A DNA stretch of 12,380 nt from CAMEON01 sp964427175 (GCA_964427175.1 CAYRTP010000064.1:1-12380); one strand, 5' to 3'; positions 1-6,124 are shown, numbered from the stretch's first letter. Notes: generated by a model from the letters alone, not told the origin. Numbers and translations: made by a program.

Positions 1-597
1 GCCCTCTTCCATCTCAAAGCAAGCCTGATCGAACTCGGGAACCATCTGACCGCGGCCGAAGTCGCCCAGATTACCGCCCTGGTTGGAGGAAGGGCAGGAG
101 CTGTGAGCCTTAGCGGCATCCTCAAAGGAGATCTCGCCTGCGTTGATGGAGGCCAGGATCTCGTTAGCCTTCTCCTCGGAATCCACGAGGATGTGGCTGG
201 CGTTGACGGTTTCACCCTCGGTCATCTCGTCCTTGTGGGCATCGTAGTAAGCGCGAACGTCATCCTCGGACACGCGGACAGCTTCCACGCACTTGGAGAT
301 GGCGTACTCCATGAGAAGCTGCTCCTTGACCGCAGCCAGCTGGTCCTTGAAGGCCTGCTCACGCTCGAGCAGGTTGCGCTGTGCGTCCAGCAGGAAGAGA
401 CGCTGTGCGATGAGCTGCTCCAGAACCACAGCGCGGCCCTGGGGGTTGTTGTAAGCCTGGCCGTTGCGGCCCATAGCGGCGATAAAGCGGGTAACGTCCT
501 CCTCGGTGATGGGCTTGCCGTTGACGCTGGCCAGCACGCGAGCCTCGGGGACCTGATTGTTGGCTCCAAAGGAGCCGGGGGTAAGAATTTCTGCCAT
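1..597 (-). CDS. PpiC/parvulin-type peptidyl-prolyl cis-trans isomerase, 3'-truncated by window edge
   Basis: The minus-strand frame opens with ATG at 597-595 and stays open for 199 codons to base 1, so the C-terminus lies outside the window. An AAGGAGTT-like site at 605-612 precedes the ATG. Residues 20-125 look like a SurA/PrsA-type helical chaperone region: a VNGKPITEEDV strand-helix start near residue 25, then QLIAQRLFLLDAQ. From about residue 131 a parvulin domain begins: NASHILVDSEEKANEIL, then FEDAAKAHSSCPSSNQGGNLGDFGRGQMVPEFD, the usual parvulin GGxLGxFxxGxMVPxF signature. Parvulins catalyse cis-trans isomerisation of X-Pro bonds and assist folding. There is no signal peptide or lipobox at the N-terminus, unlike PrsA, so I infer a cytoplasmic protein. 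Family identity is secure; the exact substrate is unknown. Confidence 0.9.
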   Translation of the reverse strand, partial: MAEILTPGSFGANNQVPEARVLASVNGKPITEEDVTRFIAAMGRNGQAYNNPQGRAVVLEQLIAQRLFLLDAQRNLLEREQAFKDQLAAVKEQLLMEYAISKCVEAVRVSEDDVRAYYDAHKDEMTEGETVNASHILVDSEEKANEILASINAGEISFEDAAKAHSSCPSSNQGGNLGDFGRGQMVPEFDQACFEMEEG

Positions 598-629
598 TTG
601 GGGTAACTCCTTAAAAAATAATATGCATT

Positions 630-658
630 AGTATAGCACAAAACTCAAAAAAAAGCAA
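630..658 (-). promoter_or_regulatory. Sigma-A promoter of the ppiC-like gene
   Basis: Read on the minus strand there is TTGCTT (658-653), a 17-nt spacer, and TATACT (635-630). The spacer ends in TGTGC, an extended -10 of the TRTGn type. The start codon lies about 33 bases downstream of the -10 box, which leaves a short leader containing the ribosome site. Confidence 0.75.
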
Positions 659-753
659 TACCTAACGCCGAAATGTTTCAAAAAAAGTCGGGTTCCTGCC
701 ACCAAATCTTCACAAACCTTCACAAAAATACGGATGCAGGGTAAACACATTTG

Positions 754-762
754 TGGTATAAT
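754..762 (+). promoter_or_regulatory. Extended -10 promoter of the alarmone synthetase gene
   Basis: TATAAT at 757-762 is preceded by TGG at 754-756 and lies inside TTTGTGGTATAAT. The -35 region at 734-739 (ATGCAG) is poor, so the promoter probably depends on the extended -10. It leaves a leader of roughly 45 bases before the ATG at 816. Confidence 0.65.
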
Positions 763-776
763 AAAAGTGCCTCAAA

Positions 777-814
777 AAAGGATATCATCGTAAGAATCAC
801 AGAAAGGATATCAT
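777..814 (+). repeat. 12-bp direct repeat spanning the ribosome site of the synthetase gene
   Basis: AAAGGATATCAT occurs at 777-788 and again at 803-814, with starts 26 bp apart. The second copy holds the working Shine-Dalgarno sequence for the ATG at 816. The first copy is a ribosome-site look-alike with no good start codon behind it. Each copy contains the palindrome GATATC. It may be a regulatory or standby site, or a small duplication. Confidence 0.6.
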
Positions 815-815
815 T

Positions 816-1586
816 ATGAAGGATTATCACAACCATAACACCCCGTTTTCCGGTGTACCCGCCATGTGGCAGGAGGACGTAATCAATTCCCTGTATGGCC
901 GCGCCAAAACCATGATGTGGTCCATGGTGCAGTATAAGGAGCTCCAAATGTACTACTCCTGTGCCCTCAAGGAGATCCAAACTAAATTTGAAATATTGGA
1001 TACCGAATTCAAACTGAAATACAACCGCAACCCCATTGCTTCTATTTCCACCCGTCTGAAGCGGACCGAGAGTATTGTGGACAAGATCCGCCGCAAAAAC
1101 CTGCCCTTTACCCTGGAGAACATCGAGAAGCATCTCAACGACGTAGCGGGCATACGGGTGATCTGCTCCTACATAGACGATATCTACCTCATTGCGGAGG
1201 CCCTTTTGCGCCAGGATGACGTGACCCTCATCGAGCGGAAGGACTACATTGAGAACCCGAAAGGGAACGGTTACCGCTCTCTCCATCTCATCGTCGAGGT
1301 GCCTGTGTTTTTGACCGACGAAAAAAAGCCCATGAGGGTGGAGGTGCAGATCCGCACCATCGCCATGGACTTTTGGGCCAGCCTGGAGCATCAGATGAAA
1401 TATAAGCAGGATATCCCCGATGCCGATTGGGTCATGAAGGAGTTGCGGGATTGCGCCGCCGTAATTCGGGAGACCGACGAGCGGATGCTGGCCGTCCGCC
1501 GTCATATCGAGGCCGCCGCCGACGTACCCACCGAGGAGGAGGAGCTGCTGGCGCGGATGGCTAAGTTTGATGTGCCGATACAATGA
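816..1586 (+). CDS. Small alarmone synthetase, (p)ppGpp synthetase of the RelQ/SasB or RelP/SasA type
   Basis: The 256-residue protein transfers pyrophosphate from ATP to GDP or GTP, making (p)ppGpp, the stringent-response alarmone; it acts in the cytosol. The start at 816 is fixed by AGAAAGGA at 801-808. The RelA/SpoT synthetase core is visible: DVAGIRVICSYIDDIY at 109-124 (D109 the likely Mg ligand), DYIENPKGNGYRSLHLIVEV at 143-162 (Y153 for base stacking, H157), and VEVQIRTIAMDFWASLEHQM at 175-194 (E176 the second acidic residue). It lacks the HD hydrolase, TGS and ACT domains of full-length Rel, so it should synthesise but not degrade the alarmone. It is longer than typical RelQ (about 210 residues) through an N-terminal extension of about 40 residues and an acidic C-terminal tail. 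It stands alone, is driven from 757-762, and ends 2 bp from a convergent gene. Family assignment is secure; the RelP/RelQ subtype is not resolved. Confidence 0.92.
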   Translation: MKDYHNHNTPFSGVPAMWQEDVINSLYGRAKTMMWSMVQYKELQMYYSCALKEIQTKFEILDTEFKLKYNRNPIASISTRLKRTESIVDKIRRKNLPFTLENIEKHLNDVAGIRVICSYIDDIYLIAEALLRQDDVTLIERKDYIENPKGNGYRSLHLIVEVPVFLTDEKKPMRVEVQIRTIAMDFWASLEHQMKYKQDIPDADWVMKELRDCAAVIRETDERMLAVRRHIEAAADVPTEEEELLARMAKFDVPIQ

Positions 1587-1588
1587 GA

Positions 1589-2215
1589 TTAAAATAATCC
1601 CTTGTTATATTTGAACTGGGCATACAGAATCAAAGAAAGCCCAATCAAAAATCCACCGACCATAACGAAAGCACTTGATTCGATGCTGACAAGTGCTTGA
1701 AGCACTCCTGCGACAAGCAAACAGAGTCCGATTATGAAAGTTCCGAGGCCAACGACCATACAGTAGGCTTTTTGATCTTCCTTTTTTACCTTACGGCGGT
1801 TATACCAGTGTATCGACGCAATATTTCCGCGTATGTTGAAAAGCCCCAGTACAGACAAGATCGCGCCCAATCCAAGCAATTCCAAACTACCACGCAAAGG
1901 TTCTATAAAAATGTAGCCTAATGTGAATAATGCGATGCTACAACCAATCAATAAACCAACGATCAGTTTCTTTTGATGATTGATGGTTTGGTTTTTGGAT
2001 ACGAGGATTTCAGCCGTGCTTTTGTCTGAAACGAGGGCCTCAATATTTAAACCGAAATAATCAGCCAGCAGCTTCAAGGATTCATCGTTTGGCAGCCCTA
2101 ACCCGTTTTCCCATTTTGCTACGGCTGAGCGGCTGATATGTATATCTTCGGCAAGTTTTGCTTGCGTGATTCCTTTTTGAAGCCGCAGTTCTTTTAACTT
2201 TGTTGAAAATTCCAT
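1589..2215 (-). CDS. XRE-family helix-turn-helix regulator with four C-terminal transmembrane segments
   Basis: A 208-residue protein. Residues 4-62 form a Cro/C1-type HTH: LKELRLQKGITQAKLAEDI, then ISRSAVAKWENGLGLPNDE (recognition helix 28-37) and LKLLADYFGLNIEALV. After a polar linker (64-82) come four hydrophobic stretches at about 84-104, 110-127, 151-173 and 181-199, with a basic loop (139-149) between the second and third. This architecture is common in Bacillota and suggests a membrane-tethered DNA-binding protein; the ligand is unknown. GGAGGTG at 2221-2227 fixes the start. Its DNA is distinctly more AT-rich than the flanking synthetase and rsmA genes, which points to recent acquisition. 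It converges on the synthetase gene with a 2-bp gap and no hairpin between them, so the two transcripts must read into each other. Confidence 0.85.
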   Translation of the reverse strand: MEFSTKLKELRLQKGITQAKLAEDIHISRSAVAKWENGLGLPNDESLKLLADYFGLNIEALVSDKSTAEILVSKNQTINHQKKLIVGLLIGCSIALFTLGYIFIEPLRGSLELLGLGAILSVLGLFNIRGNIASIHWYNRRKVKKEDQKAYCMVVGLGTFIIGLCLLVAGVLQALVSIESSAFVMVGGFLIGLSLILYAQFKYNKGLF

Positions 2216-2242
2216 ACAAACACCTCCGTTTCGTGCATACTA

Positions 2243-2259
2243 ATTATATCACATATGTG
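2243..2259 (-). promoter_or_regulatory. Promoter of the XRE-TM gene with a palindrome in its spacer
   Basis: On the minus strand TATAAT (2248-2243) follows TGTGA, an extended -10. The perfect 10-bp palindrome CACATATGTG at 2250-2259 lies one base upstream of the -10, inside the region covered by RNA polymerase. No good -35 is seen at 17 bp. A palindrome here is a plausible autorepression operator for the encoded XRE protein; that role is inferred. Confidence 0.55.
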
Positions 2260-2338
2260 TCGAAAAATCTACCCCCTAACGTGTTACTATGGCTTGTTAC
2301 GCTGTTACTTTTGAAGAACATATCTATTTCCGCGCTAT

Positions 2339-2377
2339 TGGCGGGACTCTGAACCCCCACCTCGCGTTTCACGCGAG
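2339..2377 (-). pseudogene. Degenerate tRNA-like fragment (T-arm plus anticodon-arm-like hairpin)
   Basis: On the plus strand TGGCGGGACTC at 2339-2349 is identical to 2524-2534 in the T-arm of the tRNA-Thr gene. A single extra T at 2350 follows, then GAACCC at 2351-2356 as in the tRNA (2535-2540). It lies in the same orientation, 185 bp away. Beyond it, a 7-bp hairpin at 2361-2377 (CTCGCGT / ACGCGAG, 3-base loop) sits roughly where an anticodon arm would be. The T-loop has eight bases instead of seven, and no convincing D-arm or acceptor is present, so this is not a working tRNA. It could be a tRNA remnant, an old attachment-site duplication, or part of a dispersed repeat. Confidence 0.4.
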
Positions 2378-2380
2378 CTG

Positions 2381-2454
2381 ATCAAGTTGCGCTCCGCTCC
2401 CGTTAGTCGCTGGAAAAACTTGATTTTTGATTCACTTGGCAACTTGAAGCGACT
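2381..2454. repeat. Interleaved short inverted repeats in the tRNA-Thr flank
   Basis: ATCAAGTT at 2381-2388 pairs with AACTTGAT at 2417-2424, which is followed by a T run. AGTCGCT at 2405-2411 pairs with AGCGACT at 2448-2454, followed by TTT. The two stems overlap and exclude each other, so alternative folds are possible. I recognise no coding sequence between 2216 and 2514; the stretch holds only the promoter, this repeat region, the tRNA-like fragment and the tRNA terminator. Confidence 0.45.
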
Positions 2455-2474
2455 TTTCGTACCGGCGATCACAT

Positions 2475-2517
2475 CCAAATACAAAAGCCATCCCTATGGG
2501 ATGGCTTTTGTATTTGG
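2475..2517 (-). terminator. Strong hairpin terminator of tRNA-Thr
   Basis: A perfect 20-bp inverted repeat (2475-2494 and 2498-2517) has a 3-base loop. Its GC core GCCATCCC/GGGATGGC is followed on the minus strand by TTTTGTATTT. It can also work on the plus strand. The outermost stem bases overlap the encoded CCA end of the tRNA (2515-2517). Confidence 0.85.
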
Positions 2518-2590
2518 AGCTGATGGCGGGACTCGAACCCGCGACCTGCTGATTACGAATCAGCTGCTCTACCAACTGAGCCACATCAGC
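2515..2590 (-). tRNA. tRNA-Thr, anticodon CGT
   Basis: The 76-nt minus-strand gene folds as a standard cloverleaf. The 7-bp acceptor is GCTGATG with CATCAGC. The D-arm contains GGCTCAGTTGGTAGAGCA. The anticodon stem is GCTGA/TCAGC around loop TTCGTAA, giving anticodon CGT for codon ACG. The T-arm is GCGGGTTCGAGTCCCGC. The discriminator base is T and CCA is encoded. It is transcribed from 2614-2642 and ends directly in a long hairpin. Confidence 0.95.
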
Positions 2591-2613
2591 GTGTGTTTTT
2601 TCACAACGCTGAT

Positions 2614-2642
2614 ATTATACCACAAACCCGCGGAATTTGCAA
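2614..2642 (-). promoter_or_regulatory. Promoter of tRNA-Thr
   Basis: Minus strand: TTGCAA (2642-2637), a 17-nt spacer, TATAAT (2619-2614), with TGTGG forming an extended -10. The expected transcription start is about 15 bases before the mature 5' end, which leaves a short leader for RNase P to remove. Confidence 0.8.
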
Positions 2643-2705
2643 GGGGTTTTCGAAAAATATTTCTCAAATTTTGCAAGAGTTTTTGACCATATTCCAAAAC
2701 ACATC

Positions 2706-2734
2706 TTGATTTTCTCGGCAAAATGTGGTAAAAT
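2706..2734 (+). promoter_or_regulatory. Promoter of rsmA
   Basis: TTGATT at 2706-2711, a 17-nt spacer and TAAAAT at 2729-2734, with TGTGG just before the -10 box. It lies about 35 bp upstream of the rsmA start and is arranged back to back with the tRNA promoter. Confidence 0.7.
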
Positions 2735-2766
2735 AAAATGAAATACAAATAAACAGGTGAACCGTT

Positions 2767-3648
2767 ATGAATTTAACCGATATTCGCACCATCAAGGACA
2801 TCATGTCCATTTATAAGATCAACTTCCGCAAAGAGTTCGGCCAGAACTTCCTCACCAATATCTCTGTGGTGGAGGACATTGCCGATTCCTGTTCGGATAC
2901 CCCCGATGCCACGATCCTGGAGATCGGCCCCGGTATCGGCGTGCTGACCCAGGAGCTGGCGTTCCGCTACCAAAAGGTCCTGGCCGTGGAAATCGACAAC
3001 GGCCTCATTCCCGTCCTGCGCTACACCCTCTCGGATTGCCCCGAAGGTGTGGTGGAGGTGATCCACGGGGACATCATGAAGACCGATCTGAAGGCCCTCC
3101 TGGCCCCCGCGTTTGAGGCAGGGAAGGTATCGGTCTGCGCCAATCTGCCCTACTACATCACCACCCCTATCCTCATGGCCCTGCTGGAATCCGGTCTGCC
3201 CTTTGAGTACATCACCATCATGATCCAATCCGAGGTGGCTGACCGCCTTTGCGCCAAGGCAGGAAGCAAGGAGTACGGTGCCATCACCGCCGTGGTGGAT
3301 TACTACGGACAGGCCGAAAAGCTCTTTAAGGTTTCGGCGGGGAATTTTATCCCCGCCCCCAAGGTGGATTCCACCGTGGTCCGCATCAAACTCCACAAGG
3401 AAAAGCCCTACGTTCCCAAGGACGAGGATACCCTGTTCCGCACCATCCGCGCCGCCTTTGAGCAGAGACGTAAGACCCTGCCCAACGCCCTGTCGGCAGG
3501 CTTCCAGGATATCCCCAAGGATGTACTGACTTCCATCATCGAGTCCTGCGGCCATCGCCCCGATATTCGCGGCGAGCGGCTGGATATTGCCGCTTTTGTT
3601 GCTCTGGCTGACCGTATTTACGAAGAACGGCAAAGTCGTTCCGAGTAA
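2767..3648 (+). CDS. rsmA: 16S rRNA (A1518-N6/A1519-N6)-dimethyltransferase RsmA (KsgA)
   Basis: The 293-residue enzyme uses S-adenosylmethionine to dimethylate two adjacent adenosines in the 3' terminal hairpin of 16S rRNA during 30S assembly. The family landmarks are all present. FGQNFLTN at 24-31 is the N-terminal signature. LEIGPGIGVLTQEL at 51-64 is the SAM-binding motif I, with E75 and D77 in AVEID. HGDIMKTD at 100-107 carries the adenine-contacting Asp, and NLPYY at 126-130 is the catalytic motif IV. IQSEVADRL (153-161), FIPAPKVDSTVV (194-205) and AAFEQRRKTLPNAL (229-242) are also conserved. Length is normal. AGGTGA at 2755-2760 sets the start. The gene has its own promoter and terminator, so it is probably monocistronic here. 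Loss of this enzyme is the classical cause of kasugamycin resistance. Confidence 0.97.
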   Translation: MNLTDIRTIKDIMSIYKINFRKEFGQNFLTNISVVEDIADSCSDTPDATILEIGPGIGVLTQELAFRYQKVLAVEIDNGLIPVLRYTLSDCPEGVVEVIHGDIMKTDLKALLAPAFEAGKVSVCANLPYYITTPILMALLESGLPFEYITIMIQSEVADRLCAKAGSKEYGAITAVVDYYGQAEKLFKVSAGNFIPAPKVDSTVVRIKLHKEKPYVPKDEDTLFRTIRAAFEQRRKTLPNALSAGFQDIPKDVLTSIIESCGHRPDIRGERLDIAAFVALADRIYEERQSRSE

Positions 3649-3693
3649 AAGCCACATAAACCGTTATAAGCAGAAATGGAAATATTTCGTATC

Positions 3694-3723
3694 AAAACTC
3701 CCTCGGCCATCCGAGGGAGTTTT
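3694..3723 (+). terminator. Terminator after rsmA
   Basis: A 13-bp stem, AAAACTCCCTCGG (3694-3706) and CCGAGGGAGTTTT (3711-3723), with loop CCAT. A GC-rich core is flanked by an A run and a T run, so it is a classical intrinsic terminator able to act in both directions. Confidence 0.9.
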
Positions 3724-3753
3724 GCTATTGCAGTCTCCTCAACCTTTGGTTGC

Positions 3754-3782
3754 TTGACAAAATAACGATTTGCGTGTACAAT
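3754..3782 (+). promoter_or_regulatory. Promoter of the rtcB transcript
   Basis: TTGACA at 3754-3759, exactly 17 bp, then TACAAT at 3777-3782: a perfect -35 and a five-of-six -10. Transcription from about 3789 would give a leader of about 100 bases before rtcB that carries a short ORF with its own strong ribosome site. Confidence 0.85.
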
Positions 3783-3816
3783 GAGATAAAATTTAACCCC
3801 GAAAGGAGTGATCGTC

Positions 3817-3942
3817 ATGTCTGCGATCTGTACTGAAAATTTCAACCGTAAACCCACTTATTCAATCAATATTTTCACAGTGAGGAGACTGTATGATCGA
3901 AATTCAAACCAAAACCAACACCGTCAAGGTGTTTACCGATGA
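3817..3942 (+). CDS. Possible 41-residue leader ORF overlapping the start of rtcB
   Basis: ATG at 3817 follows AAAGGAG (3802-3808) with an 8-base spacing, a stronger ribosome site than many in this window. The frame runs 41 codons (starting MSAICTENFNRKPTYS) to TGA at 3940-3942, overlapping the first 50 bases of rtcB in another frame. I recognise no domain, signal sequence or membrane segment. Ribosomes translating it would pass over the rtcB ribosome site at 3882-3887, so it could adjust rtcB translation. It may instead be the remnant of a former gene, or chance. The evidence is limited to the ribosome site, start codon and position after the promoter. Confidence 0.4.
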   Translation: MSAICTENFNRKPTYSINIFTVRRLYDRNSNQNQHRQGVYR

Positions 3943-5152
3943 TATTGACCGCCAAACCAAGCAACAAATCGCCGCAACAGCCCGTGATCCCGCCTACGCA
4001 GATGCCAAGATCCGTGTGATGCCGGACACTCATGCAGGCAGAAGCTGTGTGATCGGTATGACCATGACTCTCCATGGACGAGTATCTCCATCCCTTGTAG
4101 GGGTGGATATCGGTTGCGGTATGGAGGTGGTCAAGTTGGCAGAGTCTGCGCTGGATCTGCCTAAACTGGATGATTTTATTCACAACCACATCCCCGCGGG
4201 TAGGCAGGTCCACGATGAACCGCTCCTGCAAGCAGAGCAGTTCCCGTTGCGGGATCTCTGCTGTGCGCCGTCCCTGGACTTTCAACGTATTCGGCGCAGT
4301 TACGGCACGTTGGGCGGAGGAAACCATTTTATCGAAGTGGACCAAGCTCCCGATGGGACGCTGTACCTTGTGATCCACTCGGGCTCACGCAGTCTGGGAG
4401 CCTCCATCGCCAACCATTATCGGGATGAGGCTTACAAGTACCATTGCAAGAAGGCTCGCCGCGCCCGTCGCGTAGAGCATATGGATCGGCTGGATCAAGA
4501 GACAGACCGATTTGACCTTGCCCGCTTCGGCGTGGATGCTTACGGAGATCAACCCGGGCGAAAAGCTACCACAAAAGCCACCCGTCGTGACGAGCAGGAA
4601 AAGCTACCGGTCAAATGGGAAACGGCTACCTGCGAAGGCGCACTCTACGAGAACTACCTGCGGGATATGGCCATTGCGGTCGGCTTTGCCGAGGAAAATC
4701 GGTCGGCTATTGCTACACGTATATGCAATGGGCTGGGACTGACTCCCGTGGAACGCTTTAGCTGTACCCACAACTACATCGACGAGCACCGAATCCTACG
4801 AAAGGGAGCGATTTCGGCCCGCCTGGGAGAACGGGTGTTCATTCCCCTGAATATGCGGGACGGAGCTCTCATTGGCCATGGACTGGGGAATCCTGATTGG
4901 AATTTTTCGGCTCCCCATGGAGCGGGACGGGCCTGTAGCCGTACCGATGCCAAGCACGCCTATGACGTGGAGGCCTATCAAACCACCATGGCTGAGGCGG
5001 GTGTTTACACCACAACCGCCACAAAGGAGACCTTGGGCGAATGTCCTATGGCTTATAAATCCGCGGATCGCATTCTGCCGTACCTGGCGGAATGCGTGGA
5101 GATCGAGGCCTGCTTAAAGCCTATCTACAACTTTAAGGCGAGCGAAAAATAA
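3893..5152 (+). CDS. rtcB: RNA-splicing ligase RtcB family protein
   Basis: RtcB joins RNA ends bearing 2',3'-cyclic phosphate or 3'-phosphate to 5'-OH ends, using GTP and Mn2+ through a guanylated histidine. All active-site elements are visible in this 419-residue protein. MPDTHAGR is at 43-50. VDIGCGM at 71-77 holds metal ligands D72 and C75. GGGNHFIEVD at 141-150 has H145, and VIHSGSRSLG at 160-169 has H162. THNYID (292-297) has H293, followed by RKGAI (303-307) and GHGLGNPDWNFSAPHGAGR (328-346), in which H342 is the expected GMP acceptor. A charged helical segment (about 180-245) matches the extended insert common in Bacillota relatives. GAGGAG at 3882-3887 sets the start. No archease gene or rtcR/rtcA neighbour is seen, so the physiological RNA substrate (repair of damaged tRNA or rRNA is likely) is unknown. 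Confidence 0.95.
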   Translation: MIEIQTKTNTVKVFTDDIDRQTKQQIAATARDPAYADAKIRVMPDTHAGRSCVIGMTMTLHGRVSPSLVGVDIGCGMEVVKLAESALDLPKLDDFIHNHIPAGRQVHDEPLLQAEQFPLRDLCCAPSLDFQRIRRSYGTLGGGNHFIEVDQAPDGTLYLVIHSGSRSLGASIANHYRDEAYKYHCKKARRARRVEHMDRLDQETDRFDLARFGVDAYGDQPGRKATTKATRRDEQEKLPVKWETATCEGALYENYLRDMAIAVGFAEENRSAIATRICNGLGLTPVERFSCTHNYIDEHRILRKGAISARLGERVFIPLNMRDGALIGHGLGNPDWNFSAPHGAGRACSRTDAKHAYDVEAYQTTMAEAGVYTTTATKETLGECPMAYKSADRILPYLAECVEIEACLKPIYNFKASEK

Positions 5153-5165
5153 CCCATAAAACGAA

Positions 5166-5194
5166 AAATCCACCGGCCAAGGGTCGGTGGATTT
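5166..5194 (+). terminator. Terminator after rtcB
   Basis: A 13-bp stem with one G-U pair (5166-5178 and 5182-5194), an AAG loop, and flanking A and T runs. It starts 14 bases after the rtcB stop. It may also back-stop degV transcription from the other side. Confidence 0.85.
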
Positions 5195-5211
5195 CCGGTT
5201 GTTATAGGAGT

Positions 5212-5241
5212 GTTATCAAAAACGCCTGAAGGCGGGATAAC
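5212..5241 (-). terminator. Likely terminator of the degV gene
   Basis: On the minus strand a short GC hairpin, CGCC/GGCG (5234-5231 and 5226-5223), is followed by TTTTT (5222-5218). An outer 6-bp pair, GTTATC (5212-5217) and GATAAC (5236-5241), encloses it. It lies 17 bases after the degV stop. The core stem is short, so termination may be shared with the rtcB hairpin. Confidence 0.55.
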
Positions 5242-5257
5242 CTATGATGGGGAAGGA

Positions 5258-6124
5258 TCAGCGCTGCTTGGCCAGGAAGAAGAGTGCCATAGTACCGGGG
5301 CCGGAGTGCGCGCCGATGACGGTGCCGACGTTGGTGATGACCTGCACCTCGTTGCCGCCCTTGCTCTTGATGAGGTCGCAAAGATACTGCGCGTCCTCGT
5401 CGCAGTCACCGTGGGAAATGAAGAAGGTACCGTTCGTGGGATCCTCGGCGGTGGTCATGAGCTTATCAGCCAGGGCGTTCAGGGAAGCCTTACGGCCGCG
5501 GATGGTGCCGACCTTAATGAGGTGACCCTCATCGTCCACGTGCATGATGGGCTTGATGTTGAGCATACCGCCAACCAAAGCCACAGCGGGGCTGACACGA
5601 CCGCCGCGCTTGAGGTAAACCAGGTCCTCTACCGTGAACCAGTGAGCCAGCTTGGGGATGATCTCATTGGTATAAGCAGCGGCTTCCTCGATGGTAGCAC
5701 CCTGATTCTTCTTGTCGAGAACCAGCTTGACGATCAGACCCTCACCTGCAGAAGCGCAGAGGGTGTCGATGGCGATGATCTTGCGCTCGGGGTACTTCTC
5801 GGCCAGATCCTCGGCGGCCAGGCGGCCCTGCTGGAAGGTGGTGCTCAGACCCGAGGAAAAGCCCAGGTAAAGAATATCGGTACCCTCGGCCAGGACAGGC
5901 TCGAAGTTTGCGCGGAAGGTTTCGGCGTTGACGGCATTGGTCTTGGCCACGTGGCCGTCCCTCATGTTCTGGTAGAACTCCTTGATGGGCATATCGTCAT
6001 TGAGAAAATCCTCGTCGATGTGGTCAAAGCGGAAAGCCAGGCTCACACAACGGACACCCCACTCAGCGAGAAGGGAAGGAACAATGTCACAGGCGGAGTC
6101 GGTAAAAATTACGTAATTACTCAT
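5258..6124 (-). CDS. DegV/FakB family fatty-acid-binding protein
   Basis: The 288-residue protein belongs to the DegV family. Its FakB members hold a fatty acid for phosphorylation by the kinase FakA, feeding exogenous or released fatty acids into membrane phospholipid. The N-terminal domain begins IFTDSACDI (6-14), the usual TDS motif. GFSSGLSTTFQ at 88-98 and IDTLCASAGEGL at 119-130 match family positions that contact the carboxylate. YLKRGGRVSP (170-179), LNIKPI (188-193) and GTVIGAHSGPGTMAL (267-281, H273) complete the C-terminal domain. One family motif near residue 60, usually like TSQPS, reads KTNAVN here, a divergence that might alter lipid choice. AAAGGAGA at 6131-6138 sets the start. 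No FakA gene lies in the window. It converges on rtcB and diverges from the XRE operon. Confidence 0.92.
   Translation of the reverse strand: MSNYVIFTDSACDIVPSLLAEWGVRCVSLAFRFDHIDEDFLNDDMPIKEFYQNMRDGHVAKTNAVNAETFRANFEPVLAEGTDILYLGFSSGLSTTFQQGRLAAEDLAEKYPERKIIAIDTLCASAGEGLIVKLVLDKKNQGATIEEAAAYTNEIIPKLAHWFTVEDLVYLKRGGRVSPAVALVGGMLNIKPIMHVDDEGHLIKVGTIRGRKASLNALADKLMTTAEDPTNGTFFISHGDCDEDAQYLCDLIKSKGGNEVQVITNVGTVIGAHSGPGTMALFFLAKQR

Noticed and set aside
103..606. Plus-strand open frame at the left edge
   Set aside because: Antisense to the PpiC-like gene, which continues past base 1 and has the parvulin signature and a good promoter.
720..1583. Minus-strand open frame opposite the alarmone synthetase
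   Set aside because: The plus frame carries the RelA/SpoT core and a correct ribosome site; the antisense frame runs through the promoter.
2387..2686. Plus-strand open frame of 99 codons covering the tRNA-Thr region
   Set aside because: Its middle (GGTRTRDLLITNQLLYQLSH) is the well-known false translation of the antisense of a tRNA gene, and the frame includes the terminator and both promoters.
2773..3657. Minus-strand open frame opposite rsmA
   Set aside because: Low-stop antisense caused by the codon bias of rsmA; the plus frame has every RsmA motif.
3783..3892. Riboswitch in the rtcB leader
   Set aside because: No known aptamer core was recognised; the leader is explained more simply by a short ORF with a ribosome site.
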